From assembly GCA_910589415.1 (NCBI GenBank), contig OU342631.1:17422001-17486000 (forward strand): a stretch of DNA of 64,000 nt. Direction: 5' to 3'. The notes beneath the pieces were generated by a model that made no database searches, was not told where the DNA came from, and saw only the letters and a list, made by a program, of their open reading frames with translations. A program made the translations under genes and the position numbers. This document shows, one piece after another, positions 24,821-36,500 of this stretch (its first letter is position 1; each line of letters starts with the position of its first letter). Source of the stretch: Malachius bipustulatus. Lineage: Eukaryota; Arthropoda; Insecta; Coleoptera; Melyridae.

Positions 24821-25775
24821 ATGATTTTACTTTGTACAAGCTTTGAAATTTTATTTATTGCTTTATATAAAGACGCTATCAAAAAATATCACAACTCGTG
24901 AACACCCTTTATAATCTGAAGTCAAAAAGTTAAAAAAATAACGACCGAAAGCTGAAATTAGAAACAAAAGCTCTGAAACCTTCGAACTCAAAGACGAAAG
25001 TTTGATATTTGAACGCTGAGACCAAAAATCTGAATGATGACCTGAAATCAAGAATTTTAGATCTAAAATTGCAAATTTATACGAAAACTAGTGCCTGTTA
25101 AAAGAACATTTCCACCATGAAGGTAATTCATATAAAATGATTTTAATTCATACGAGCGCATAAAACAAAAGACGATCTCCGATTTATGATTTAATGAAGC
25201 ACACCTCAGCGGTCGAGGTAAAAATTTTGTTTGCTAACTCCAACTTGTTTGAGTTCAAATTGAAATAATCACCCAGCTTCGTTAGTTCTCCGGTCAAATC
25301 ACGTTGTTGAGCACGAACACATTGCGGAGGAGCGGAGTGCATGAGATGGGACTTCAATTTTCGCACTCCAGCCCTCATTATCACGGATATTGTTACCGAA
25401 GTAATTATTCCCGTGCGCCATTTCCCTTTACGTCTGTCGCTGCTGCTGCCTTTCCTTATTCGATTCTAATAGATTCAATCCGATCAATTATTGCATTCGA
25501 ATTAGCAAATTGCTCGACTTCAGTCTTCTCTGATTTGGGATCCGAGTTCGTTGATTTTAGCTTCATTATTCACAATTATTTTAGATTTCGGATGACGATT
25601 TAACACGATGATTATAATTCTTAGCTTGCAAGTTAAAATTTAGAAATGCCAAATAAGATGCTCATGCAATCTTAAAATTTTGGTCAATTGTCGAAGTTAA
25701 TTATTAAAAACCCGATCCAAGTTTACTTTCATGAAATAAACCGCAATAGTCAACTCCATATCAGATCTTTATTAT
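24821..25775. other. No recognisable gene
   Basis: AT-rich sequence with no domain-bearing frame. The frames 25184-25384 and 25304-25603 overlap on opposite strands and look accidental. Confidence 0.4.
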
Positions 25776-26275
25776 TGTAACGAAAGAGCACTGGGGAACT
25801 ATTCTGGGTTCATAATTGCTTACATTTTTTAATAATTGATGGTAGGTCAGCTGAACTGGTTCGCGACGGTACTAGCTGACATGTCAGGAATGCCACATTC
25901 TAATAATACAGAATACCAGACTAATTCCGCACATATTAGGAAGCGTATGGCGTGTCTAGAAATTTCTAGAGCCACGTCCGTCGTGTATATAAGTGTGCGT
26001 AGCACTAACTGCAGTCAGTTTTAGATTAAAACTCAGTTTGGTTTGAAGTACTACATTGGTGAAGGAAGGTAGCGACAAATGAAGTGATATCCGTGATTAG
26101 AACATAGGTGTGTTAGTAGCGTCAGAACGTATAAAATAAAATAAGAAGAACTTATTATTTGGATTTGGGAGATTATTGTTATAGTTGTGTTGTGTTGTGT
26201 TGTGACTGATTTAAATAAAGACTTGCATTATTATAAGACTTCAGGCTTTAAATATTAAAAAGTAAGAACGTAACA
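25776..26275 (+). repeat. 5' LTR of a retrotransposon
   Basis: A 500-bp unit starting TGTAACGAAAG and ending AGAACGTAACA. It has a TATA box (TATATAAG at 25986), an initiator TCAGTT (A at 26017, exactly 31 bases on) and AATAAA near 26213. A primer-binding-site-like sequence follows immediately, then a gag-like start. That order is U3-R-U5. The partner 3' LTR was not identified. Confidence 0.7.
25986..26020 (+). promoter_or_regulatory. LTR core promoter (TATA and initiator)
   Basis: TATATAAG followed 31 bases later by the A of TCAGTT, the standard arthropod spacing. It would start the retrotransposon transcript at about 26017. Confidence 0.65.
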
Positions 26276-26276
26276 G

Positions 26277-26293
26277 TGGTGTCAGAAGTGGGA
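26277..26293 (+). other. Retrotransposon primer-binding site
   Basis: TGGTGTCAGAAGTGGGA begins two bases after the LTR end. The TGG start is typical of sites that pair with the CCA end of a tRNA. The matching tRNA was not identified. Confidence 0.6.
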
Positions 26294-26353
26294 TAACGAA
26301 TTACAGCAATTACGTACATTATACATAGTAAAAAGAGCACTGAACGATACAGA

Positions 26354-27412
26354 ATGTCTGAGGAAATTACCCAAGTCAAGTTAGCCACGCTTCGGTCAGC
26401 CACGCTTTAGGCCAGGGAGAGGGACTTCCGAATAATTTCCGACAAATTTTTTTTTTTTGTTTTTTATGACTGAAATGGAAAGGAATGTCTTGTTTTGGAT
26501 TACGAAAGTATTGTCAAGAAATTTCACCCAATGAAAAATTATGGTAAACTGAAATAATCGTAACAATCATGACTCCGCGGCCAGCCACGCTTTCGGCCAC
26601 GGACTTACTGTAAAAAACTGAAATAATCGTATAGCAATCATGACTAAAAAACTTTACAGTAAATCGACACATCCACACCCTGTATCTCGGTTAAAAACTA
26701 TTTTCGAGAAAAACATTGCTCCTAATTTCCTTATTATTTCACCTTTATGTACACGTCTTCCAATTTATGCAATTTATGGTACTCTATTTAGAAACACCTT
26801 CTATAATAATAATGATATGGCTAGTCGACTTAAATAATTACAAAACAAATTCGAAGTCTTTCCCTTACTCTGAAAAATTTAAAAGGTGTTACCATGTCAT
26901 CAATAACAATTATACAAGGGGATTTAGTGGTAAGTATCACAAACAAAAAAGCAGGGCTTGTAGACAAAATTAAAATACATATATGAGAAAATTCCGTGGC
27001 CGAAAGCGTGGCTGGCCGCGGAGTCATGATTATTACGATTATTTCAGTTTACCATAATTTTTCATTGGGTGAAATTTCCTAACAATACTGTCATAAACCA
27101 AAACAAGACACTCCTTTGCATTTCAGTCATAAAAAACAAAAAAACATTTTTTGTCGGAAATTATTATTCTAAGTCCCTCTCCCTGGCCGAAAGCGTGGCT
27201 GGCCGAAGCGTGGCTAATTTGACTTGGGTGAGGAAATGTTAGAGAAAGTCATGAAGAAGATTGAAGACGATCTGCAGCAACAGGAAGACACAGGGAAGAG
27301 AAGTTGCTGCAGCAACAGAAAGACAGTGAAGGGCAGCTGCTTAAAGTTATTCAGCAACAAAAGGACAATAATTATGTGGATGAACTAAACTCTATTATAT
27401 TACCAGAAATTT
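26354..27412 (+). pseudogene. LTR retrotransposon gag start, interrupted
   Basis: An ATG at 26354 starts a short frame. It is cut after four codons by IR4 (26369-27229) and resumes at about 27230 in a Lys/Glu/Gln-rich, coiled-coil-like stretch to a stop near 27412. The position after LTR and primer site supports gag. The insertion and frame damage make it non-functional. Confidence 0.45.
26369..27229. mobile_element. Inverted-repeat element IR4 in the gag leader
   Basis: Ends are ACCCAAGTCAA and its inverse. The arms of about 240 bp (26369-26605 and 26990-27229) enclose a 380-bp centre. Each arm holds two copies of a GGCCAGCCACGCTTTCGGCC-like motif. It is flanked by an 8-bp direct repeat, GAGGAAAT (26360-26367 and 27230-27237), which is the expected size for hAT-type integration. 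Its ends differ from the CAGGGTG group. No transposase frame was seen. Confidence 0.75.
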
Positions 27413-30340
27413 AAATGTTTTTTGACACTTTCATAACAGACAGAGTAACTGGTTTTCTTTAAGGTGACAAATAATGCTTTCTAAATGCATTAGATTTTCA
27501 GTTAAAATGCTCACAGGAGCATTTGATAAGAATATGAATCATCATATTATATCGAGTCCCTTACTATTAACACTGGTGAGGGAGTCTTCATCTGGCAACA
27601 AGAATGCAGCTATAAAGAAATAAAAAATTACTGTGGAAGAAAATTTATTATCGAGTTTCTCAGGGATCGATCTTTAGACCTATATATTTATTATTATTAC
27701 TTACAGCTAATCTAAATCAAGAAATATATTTAAACAGACATAAAATATTGAGGGTGATATGAACAGTTGCGATTAAGACGACATGTTTGTTTCAGCACCC
27801 ACAGAGCTTTTTAATGGATGGATTAGAGTTAATTTTGTTTTTATTTTTTACTCAGTCAACATCATCGCAATATGAGCCAGAAAATTGTGTTCAATCGTTT
27901 GATTGAAAGAGTAATTTAAAAAAATAATAAGTTAATTAAATGTAGCAAAGTATCAGTATCACCACAGACACACGTCACATCAAGATGTAATTAATAAAAT
28001 AACGCTACTCTTAATCGATCATTGCCATTTGCCCTTGTTGCCAAGTACAAAACGACACTGTAGAAATAGAGACATCCTTATCACTCCGATCAGCTACAAG
28101 CATAAAAAAGAGACGGGAGTATAGTCGACGAACTGCGGCTCTTTTCAGTCGGGAGGGCACACATTATTAATATTAATTACTTTTCATAAAAGAGAGATCG
28201 AGGTAATCAGTGACTAATTACATCTCACATCTCAATTCGGTGGTGGAAAATTCCTTTTATCAACCCTATTTATGATGCAACCTAAATGATTTATTTCATA
28301 AAGTTTAATTAATTTCTTAACAAATACAATGTTAACATGTGTTGCTAATAGCTGGCGTCGGTGTTGGCATCGCAAAAATTGCGATACTGTTTAAGGGGTG
28401 TTAAATTTTAAAGGGTAGTTAAGTCTGGACGCTCATGTAATCTCAAGGGACGGTTGTAATATTAATAAGAGCACTATAGCACTATAAACGCCATCTGCAA
28501 GGGACAACTTTCTCACTTTCCCCTTTCTTCCATTCATTTTACTCTCACGCTCTCTATTTCTGGTAGTAAAAAAGTCTCAACTGGGAGAAAAGATTCAGTG
28601 ATTATTGTGACAGAAATATCGAAACGAAACAGAACGCTCCTCTCATTTCTGTTTGTTTGCGTTCGCCCTTTGTTAGTCTGGAAATATGAAGTCTCGTATT
28701 TATTAACGTTTCTTAAAAGTAATAAAAAAAATTAATAATGCTATGCGTAATGAACTCATAAAAAAGTGTAAATAAAATAATGATCTTGTGTTTTAAGAAA
28801 TTGAAGTTCGTCTATTTTTAAAAATAAATCGCTCCTGTTAATCTTCTCCCAGCGTTTTCACCGTTTTCTTCTCTTTGATTCCGACATAAATCAGAGAATT
28901 TCCCTAGTAAGAAGCAGTATTGTTTCCATTTCGAAATAAAATTCTTTCAGGGATGACGTAAACCAATGTCTAAGTCTAATCCTTCATTTGACCTACAGAT
29001 ATTTTCATAAATTTTCACAGTGATACATTTTTACATGAGGAGATCTAGAACTTTTTTAAGAATTATTCTTCAGAAATAAACCTAGTAAGATATGACAAAG
29101 CATGGTGTAAGATATAATAGGTACTTACAACGTGGCAACAAAAATTTAATTAAATTAATTAAAATTAGATTGTAATATTCTTCGTGAGATGATTTGGAAA
29201 TTTTTTATTGTGATGTAATGCTAAAACAACATTTTTGTCAAGTTTTCAAATAATTATTCTTCCAAACTTCAGTAAGACTGATGCGTTATTAACGGTTCAT
29301 AATGTAGGAACCAATTTTTCTGTTTACTTCATCAATCAAATCTACATCAATAGTTATATTTATTTATTATCCTAAGAGGTTATAATGTGGTTTAATATCC
29401 AGACTGGCTACTGCAAAATGCGGTACTCAACATTCCTGCAGAATTTTACGACACAAGCGATTTACTTTTACTAGATGGAAATAAAAGCGATGACGATGAT
29501 AATGCGGCAATTCTCAAATTATCACATCGGTATAAAAGTTTTATTGGCATGCTGTGAGAGTAAACATTGGATTGGAACTCTTGGAAAACAAAGGTTAAGA
29601 AAAACAAGTGGTGTGGTCACTTCATCAAACTGACGCTCTAGGAAAATTAAGTAGGTCTCAACAACTTGAAATTCTCGACGAGTTTCTTTAACGAAATGTT
29701 GATTCAAATTGTTGTCGAAGTTGCGGGGAGAAAGTAGAACAGCTTCGGTAACAAATCGTTTGATGGGACCTACGGTATTTACAGGATGTTGAGAGTTTTA
29801 AGTGTTCAATCCCATATTACGTGTATGAAAACGCATTCCGAATCTTTATCAACCCTTCAGATTTAATGAGCCCTGTTTAATGCATATCCACCTTCCAAAA
29901 TTAAAATTTCAATAACCTGGTTGAAGGTTATTGATTGCTGATAATTATAATTATTATTGTTATATAAAACTTTAAACTGGAACGGAAAAATAAGAACAAA
30001 GATAGACTCTACCTAAGATATACTAGTTGAATCTGAGACATCAACCCTTAATCTATAATATTATTTTAAAATTAACCCCTTATTATTTTACACCCCATCA
30101 AGTTTTAACAAGTTTCTGGTTGACCTCAAATTTTGAATTCGTTTAATTCATCCAGGACTCACCATAACAACTTTCAGAAAGATCGATTCATTCCTGATTT
30201 CGAAAGTTCCTGAGATTTCGGAATTTGTATTTACTTTGATGTAAGACTCACCCTTAATTTTTACAATCTTCTGGTTCACTCATAAAACTAAATAATACAA
30301 ATACAATCATAGCATTTTCATCAAAATCGATTAAATTATA
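27413..30340. other. No recognisable intact gene
   Basis: The part at about 27440-27720 may be decayed retrotransposon pol: one stretch reads GVFIWQQECSYKEIK, which resembles the F-W-x-x-EC block before a retroelement RNase H. The rest is AT-rich without recognised features. Confidence 0.35.
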
Positions 30341-30745
30341 CAGGGTATCCCAGCTCCTTGTCGTCTTCCAAGCACAGGCGGTATTCAGGGCTGTTCGCTA
30401 TACCCATCCTGTTCAGATTATGGTTCAGTTCAACTTGCTGTGCCCTGTACATTAGCCTTTCTATTAAGGCTTTCAGTTCCTTCATGTTAAGATCCAATAG
30501 TACTTTGGTACTTTTTTTCGACGTGCCCTGTATAAAGGCCTTCGAATTGTCCAATCTTGGTAAGTTTTGCCAGTGCTGGAGGACTTCACTCTCAGCCCAG
30601 TTGCGTACTTTTGCTTTGGCAATATTCGGTGATATGCCAAATGCTGGCTCTGGTCAGTCTGGTCCGATAAAGTCGGATTCGGCACCTTTCCTGGCCGGAG
30701 AGTCGGCAAGTTCTCGGTGCACACTCTTTTTCCGCTGCACACACA
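30341..30745 (-). pseudogene. LINE RNase H end and linker, broken
   Basis: On the minus strand one frame starts near 30710 with the RNase H ending ELADSPARKGAESDFIGPD. It has one in-frame TGA, then runs AFGISPNIAKAKVRNWAES, NMKELKALIERLM and MGIANSPEYRLCLEDDKE. This matches the layout between RNase H and zinc knuckle in I/R1-type LINEs. It is cut at 30341, where the sequence reads TA-CAGGGTA, just before the second half of the knuckle. RT and most of RNase H are missing. Confidence 0.65.
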
Positions 30746-30988
30746 CTGAAGTTGAACTTCACTTGTTTATAACTCCGAAACTTCTCAATTTAAACTCAAA
30801 CTGTAAAAACCAGCTTGATTTTTCATGGACTCAAACGTTTTCTTAAATCTTAACGACTTTTCAAAAATTGTATCCTAATTTTTTACCATCGCATCAGAAT
30901 TCTAACAAATTTCTGGTTTTTCCGTCATTCCGCTAAGCAAAGTAAGAACTTTCATGAAAATCGATTCAATATTACAGTTATATGTATA

Positions 30989-31954
30989 CAGGGTGTCCGG
31001 TAAGTACCTCCTAATCTCTCGGGAGCATATAGGGGAGGTCAAAAAAAACCTAGTCTGTCATAAAAAAAAATTTCCTAAAGTGTCCCCAAACGGAGATATG
31101 GAGCCCTAAAAGGGTGCCCCGCAATTTACTTTTTTAGCTCTAACTTTTGAACCGACCTGTATAATTGGATGAAATTTAAATACTTTATAGAGGCCACAAA
31201 GAGCCATGAGGCCATATTAAAGTCGATGTTTGCCGTCGTCAGGGAAGTCAGGAACGGACTTACCATCATACTCGTTGAGTCAAAATTTTGACAGGTGTCA
31301 CTTTAAAGAGCTAAAAACTATTTTTTTGAATAGTCTAATACTTCATCTTTAAAAAAGGTTCTCTTAATTTATTTCGGTAAAACTGACGGTTTTCGAGATA
31401 AATCGGTTTTTAGGAATGCGAAACACTAAAAAGTTACTAATGCTAAACACAAACAGGTAAAAATCAGGTTCTTGTTGATAAACCTACCTACATAATGGAT
31501 TGCTATTGACGAAATTTGGTCAAAATTCGCATAAAAGTCGATTTATCTTGAGAACCGCTAGTTTTATCGAAATAAATTAAGAGTACCTTTTGTGAAGATG
31601 AATGACCATTGTATTTAAAAAATAAGTTTTCAGCTCTGTAAAATGACACCTGTCAAAACTTTGACACAATGAGTGTGGTGGTAAAACCGTTCCTGACTTC
31701 CTTGAGGACGTCAAACATCTACTCTGATATGGATTAATGAGTCTTTATTGCCTCTATAAAAAATAAAAATTTCATCAAAATACACAGGTCGGTTCAAAAG
31801 TTAGAGCCAAAAAAGTAAATTGCGGGGCACCCTATTAGGGCTCCATATCTCCGTTTGGGGACACTTTAGGAAATTTTTTTTATGACAGACTAGGTTTTTT
31901 TTGACCTCTCCTGTATGCTCCCGAGAGATTAGGAGGTACTTACCGGACACCCTG
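30989..31954. mobile_element. Inverted-repeat element IR5 (CAGGGTGTCC ends)
   Basis: A 966-bp element. CAGGGTGTCCGG at 30989 and the inverse CCGGACACCCTG ending 31954 are flanked by TA. The arms of about 430 bp match closely (for example the block tctcgggagcata near each end). The centre is a short unique stretch around 31440-31500. No coding frame. It is probably non-autonomous. Confidence 0.85.
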
Positions 31955-33409
31955 TATACATATGTATATGTGCTTAAAAAGCATCAGGACTTGACATTTG
32001 GGAACTCCTTTTCTAGAAAATAATAGCAACAGTTTCCCGAGAAGATATTCCCAGATGAGTTCAACTTATTGCGGTGCACAGCCAACGAAAATCGCATGTG
32101 TAACAACCACCCCCCTACCCCCGATGATCGTCTAGAAAAAGCGGCCAGGACCCACCTCGTTGTGTCGTTTCTTCTTGTAGCCACCCTCGGTTCTCGGATA
32201 GGGTATGCAAAAGCTCAGGAGTCAAGAAATACCTGTGTGATCAAAATTACTTCCTTTAAAAATTAAAAAATGAAATGATATCACTTTTCATCCATTTTCA
32301 AACTGGATACCAGTTCATTCCTTACAATGAATCTTAAATTACCTTAATTAATTTACTATTAGTTAATTTTACATCTATTTATTCAGACCTTCCAATGCTG
32401 TTCCTGCAGCTGGTTTGAAAAGGACCTGCTTGAGTCATCTCAATCATCTTACTCTCTGTTTGCCTTTGGTTTTTGTTTGTGGGGGTTGTCGTAAAAATTC
32501 CTGACCTGACAATGAATTGAATGGTTTGATGATTTCCCTTTCGTCGGGTGTTTGGTTGGGTGTCTTTGAGACTTACGTTGTTGGCTGATTGGGCAAGTTT
32601 TACATCAATTTCAAGCTTGTGGTTTGACTGGTTTCTCTGTTTCCTGATTTGACTAAGTCATCAATTTGCAGGTAAGCTTTACCAAGAGAAATTACCAGAA
32701 CCTACAAGAGACGAAGGCAGCATCCCACTGACCTTCTCCCTCAGGCCACTCTGTTCAAGTGAACATCGGTTTTACGCGACTTACGCAATAATAAAAACAC
32801 TGAAGGCACTCTCGCATTCGCGCAACTGCTGAAAGAAAATACCTTGATCTCTTTGGATCTGAGTTTACCGTAAAAGGCTATGCTCTGACATTACGGAACT
32901 CGGTTTTGATTGTTTTTTGTTTGTTTTGGTTTTATTCCTTCATTTGTTCTTATTAATGTTATAAGTATGCTACTCCAACTTTTGATGTAAACCTCGATTT
33001 GTTTGAAGGTTGTTGTTTTGCGTTTCTGAGAGGTTTTAGTTGTCAAAGTTCGAAATGAGGTACAAATTGATACTTAACAAACAAACGAGAAATGAAGTTA
33101 AACTTCCCGTGGTTAGTGAGGTGACCTGTCTTTTGTTTGTTTCTGTTTCTACCTATCTGTTTGTTTTGGCCTTTTGTTTGTTTTTGAGACGTCTCTTTTC
33201 TTTTTCTGATTGTTTTTGACCTAACTCTTTGAATGTTTGCAATGACTGAAATGACTTCAAGCAGACCTATTCTTTCTGATTTGAGAGAGGGAGAAATTTG
33301 GCTACCCTGTCGATGAATTCTGAATGACTGTGCCGTCGGAACCGCTTAGGAAGATCTGTTATTATGTTACAAATAAATACAATTTTGCGAGCTTTACTTT
33401 TACTTACTA

Positions 33410-33650
33410 CGCTTCTGAAATAAAAGGAATTAATTATAATTTCTTGACTTACGCTTCTGAAGTAAAAGGAATAATAATTATAATTTCTAACTACACGGGA
33501 AATTTATCAGAGTGAATAAATAAATACGATGCTTCTGAAATAAAATGAATTAATTATAATTTCTTGACTTACGCTTCTGGAATAAAAGGAATAATTATTA
33601 TAATTTCTAGCTAAGGGGATTTTTGCCAGGGTGAATAAACAAATACGGTA
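33410..33650. repeat. Tandem duplication of about 120 bp
   Basis: Two adjacent units, each containing cttctgaaataaaa, aattaattataatttcttg, and a second cttctg-aataaaaggaat, then gtgaataaa. Each unit is itself a near-duplication of about 55 bp. Confidence 0.75.
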
Positions 33651-33879
33651 TGAATTGATAAAACCTGTCAGCATCTCCGGCGGTGTCGGAATGAGCGATG
33701 TTGGTAGCGGCAGTGGCTCGGTTCGAACCTCCTCTTCGCAGACTGGCGAGCGCGGGACCTGGAGTAAGCGGCCTTGCTTCGCAACTAGGGTGGCTACGTT
33801 TCCGATGACGACAGACCTAGGGTGCCGGTGCGGTTCTCGGTACGTGGGCAGCAACTCCGGGATAGCGCAATGTAGGTGG

Positions 33880-34075
33880 TGGCAGGCGTGCGGCAGGCGG
33901 CAGGCGACAGGCAGGCAGGCAGCAGGCGGCAGGCCGGTGGCAGGCCGAGGCGGGCGACAGGCGGAGGCAGACGGCGGCGGCAAGCGGCAGGCAGGCGGCA
34001 GGCAGGCGGCAGGCGGCGGCAAGCGACAGGCGACAGGCAGGCGGCGGGTATGCGGCAGCGGCAGGCAGGCGACGG
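33880..34075. repeat. GGCAGGC-type G-rich minisatellite
   Basis: Degenerate head-to-tail copies of GGCAGGC and GGCGACA on the + strand, unlike the AT-rich surroundings. Long Pro/Ala- or Arg/Gln-rich frames on both strands here (for example 33507-34022) are products of the repeat, not genes. Closely spaced GG runs could allow a two-layer G-quadruplex. Confidence 0.8.
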
Positions 34076-35957
34076 GGCTCGAACTCGGCGCTGGTCTTCG
34101 TAGACTGGCTGGTTAGCGGCTTCAAGGCGTCTCGGCGAGATAGGTAGTAGTAGGAACTTCTAGTGATAGGTAAAACCAGCAGAGAGTATTCTCGATCGCA
34201 CCGGCTTCAGCTTAGAGAGGAGCTGAGCAGAGAGTATTCTCAATCCACCCAAGGGTTAAGAGGAATCGGAAGCAAGTGTTTTTCAGCTCGATACCACCGC
34301 TGTTTTTATACTCACACAACCCTTTTTTAACAGCATCCATCTCTTTTCAATTCGACTGGCCGTTGCTCGCGCTGCACCCTTTTTTAGGTATCACGTCTTC
34401 AGCGCGTGTTAAAAGATTCCGTCGTAGTTTCAACGGTCGTGTAGGTGAAAATCCAATCCATTGTTGGGGCGGTGTAAATAAAGAATTCTGGAATTCTCAC
34501 TTGCAAATGGTCTTTCCTAATTAATGCCGGCTTCTCCTTAACTTTCACTGATGAGGATTATTTTTAAGAAAAAAAATGCTTGCCCCGGGGGTGGTATGTT
34601 ACACATGCTTGACATTGTTTTTCTCATTCAGCCTCATTAAAAACGTTACTCACCAAACGTGAGTTACTTTTTGGTGAACGAACCAAAAGCTCGGTAAGCG
34701 AAAAGAATTTAGGCTTCAAGCTTCGATAGAAACAGCAGACTATTCCTTCTGCTAAAGAGGTTCAATGAATAAAGAACGGTTGCAATAAGTTCGTTTCTTT
34801 TATAGTGTAGTATAAAAGAATCTAAGAATAGATAATGGTGGTTGTAACTTGTAAACAATAACTTCTTAAACGCAAGGGATAAAATAACAACTTCATTTCA
34901 AGTCAGAAATATCGCATCAAATGTGATGGGTATAGGAATTACGAGTACGACATTACAATAAAAGACTAGTAATTATGACAAATACACCGTCCTCGGCTTA
35001 AGACAAAGTAGCACTTTGTCTTTGTCATTTTAGGATTCTATTTTAATTTATTTTATAATTAACACAAACAGCAGCAAGTATTTGAATTATTAAAAAATAA
35101 AACCCACTAATATAAGAAGTGGAAGCTTTTGCAACTTGGAAGCGAGTAGAAGTTATTTCTGGTCTTACTAAGGCGAAGCGTAAATAAAAAGTGCCAAAGT
35201 CGGAAATTACCGGAAATGTTTCTTGTGCATTTTCCGCTGTTACAAATCACTCGAACTATGTTTTTGCATCAATGTGGAGCGGGAAATTCACTGCAAAGCA
35301 TTTATGCAACGATCGCTCCAAGCTAAATGGAAAATCGTTCTCCTGTTACAAATAACGTTCATGAAGTTTAATGGAACAGTTGAATATTTCAATTCCGGAT
35401 CTGCGCATGGCTTATAATCGAAATTTATGAAAATTATGAATAACTACACCTAGCTAGTGGGTATACCATTGCGCGAGTTTTCTTAAGCATAACTTTTAGA
35501 AACCCTATTATATGGCTAAATCAAAAAGCTTGTTTTTGTTGAAATTTTTTCATTACATATTTTAATACCTCTGGGGCACATAAAAGTATTTCCATTTTAT
35601 ATAAGTTCAAGAGGATGCTTTCAGGTTTTAGTTTCAGTAAGAGAGTTCTAGGTCAAGTGTGAAGAAATACTTTATTCGTCATAAATTTCCATCTAACACA
35701 TAAAACATCTTACTGGCTATTTATCAAAACTGATGTAGGTATCGCCTTGAAATACATCATTGTACTAAACTGACACGATATTTTACAGCGTAAGTGTAAA
35801 AAAATATACAATCTAACTTGTGAAAATCTTGAAAAAGGTTTTATTGAAAATCCCAGCTTGAGACGAATTTGAGATTGAAAAATGAAAACATTGTATAAAA
35901 AATTGACAGGAAATAAGTTCAAGTCGTTCCTTTTGTACAATTATTGGTAAACATCAA

Positions 35958-36099
35958 TGCCTCAAAGAGCGCGGAAATTGATAAATAGCGTGCTGTTGGC
36001 TTCTTTTATTACTGCCTTGGTGATTATTTATTTGTTACCGAACCCACAGGAATTGAAAAAAAGCACCTACAGGAACGGTGAGAAGGTTTTCAATTTCAG
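35958..36099 (+). other. Candidate first exon with a signal-anchor segment
   Basis: An ATG at 35958 opens 71 codons. The first 28 residues have basic residues (MPQRARK) then a hydrophobic stretch (SVLLASFITALVIIYLL), the pattern of a type II membrane anchor such as many Golgi enzymes carry. A consensus donor, CAG|GTAAGA, lies at 36097-36105, which would end the exon after about 47 codons. No following exon or homologous family was recognised, so it may be a chance frame. Confidence 0.2.
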
Positions 36100-36353
36100 G
36101 TAAGACCACCCACCATAGAACATTTTTTATGCACTCAGTTAGATGTAACAAAACTAAAAAAAAAAGTAATTAGAATTTTATGTGCAACTTTATTGGATAT
36201 TTATTTTGTAAGCCTGCTAAAAATTTAGACCTCATGTAATTAGTATTAATATCAGTAATTACAAATAATATGTATATTGAGATTTCCACTACTATAAGTC
36301 ATACTTTCACTTTCAATTGGCTCACCATTGGGATTTCAAAGCCATAGAAGATA

Positions 36354-36500
36354 CAGAGTCGGTTAAATTAGAGAAAAGTTTATTAATTTTATGCTTAATA
36401 AGAATCTGAAAAAAATTTAGGCTAACTTCAGTCGATGCTAAAATATCCTGAAAAAACTAAAAAAATTACCCACTTTTTTTGATCTGATTAGTAATTTTTT
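36354..36500. repeat. Half copy of IR3 family
   Basis: TA-CAGAGTCGGTTAAATTAG, then a block resembling the start of IR3, including aataagaatctgaaa. The matching second half was not found. Confidence 0.5.

Larger units (their letters stand above)
32099..34603 (+). mobile_element. Probable solo LTR (2.5 kb)
   Basis: Starts TGTAACAACCACCCCC and ends GGGGGTGGTATGTTACA, so its ends are short inverted repeats with TG...CA, as in LTRs. The 4-bp duplication CATG flanks it (32095-32098 and 34604-34607). It has no coding sequence of any length with a domain, and no internal retroelement region follows. The orientation is assumed. It contains a tandem repeat (33410-33650) and a G-rich minisatellite. A large DNA element with short terminal repeats cannot be excluded. 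Confidence 0.55.

Noticed and set aside
30358..30846. 162-codon plus-strand frame
   Set aside because: Antisense to the LINE RNase H remnant, and without domain signals of its own.
33507..34125. Pro/Ala/Cys-rich and Arg/Gln/Gly-rich proteins on both strands
   Set aside because: Frames arise from the GGCAGGC minisatellite. Simultaneous long frames on both strands are expected there.
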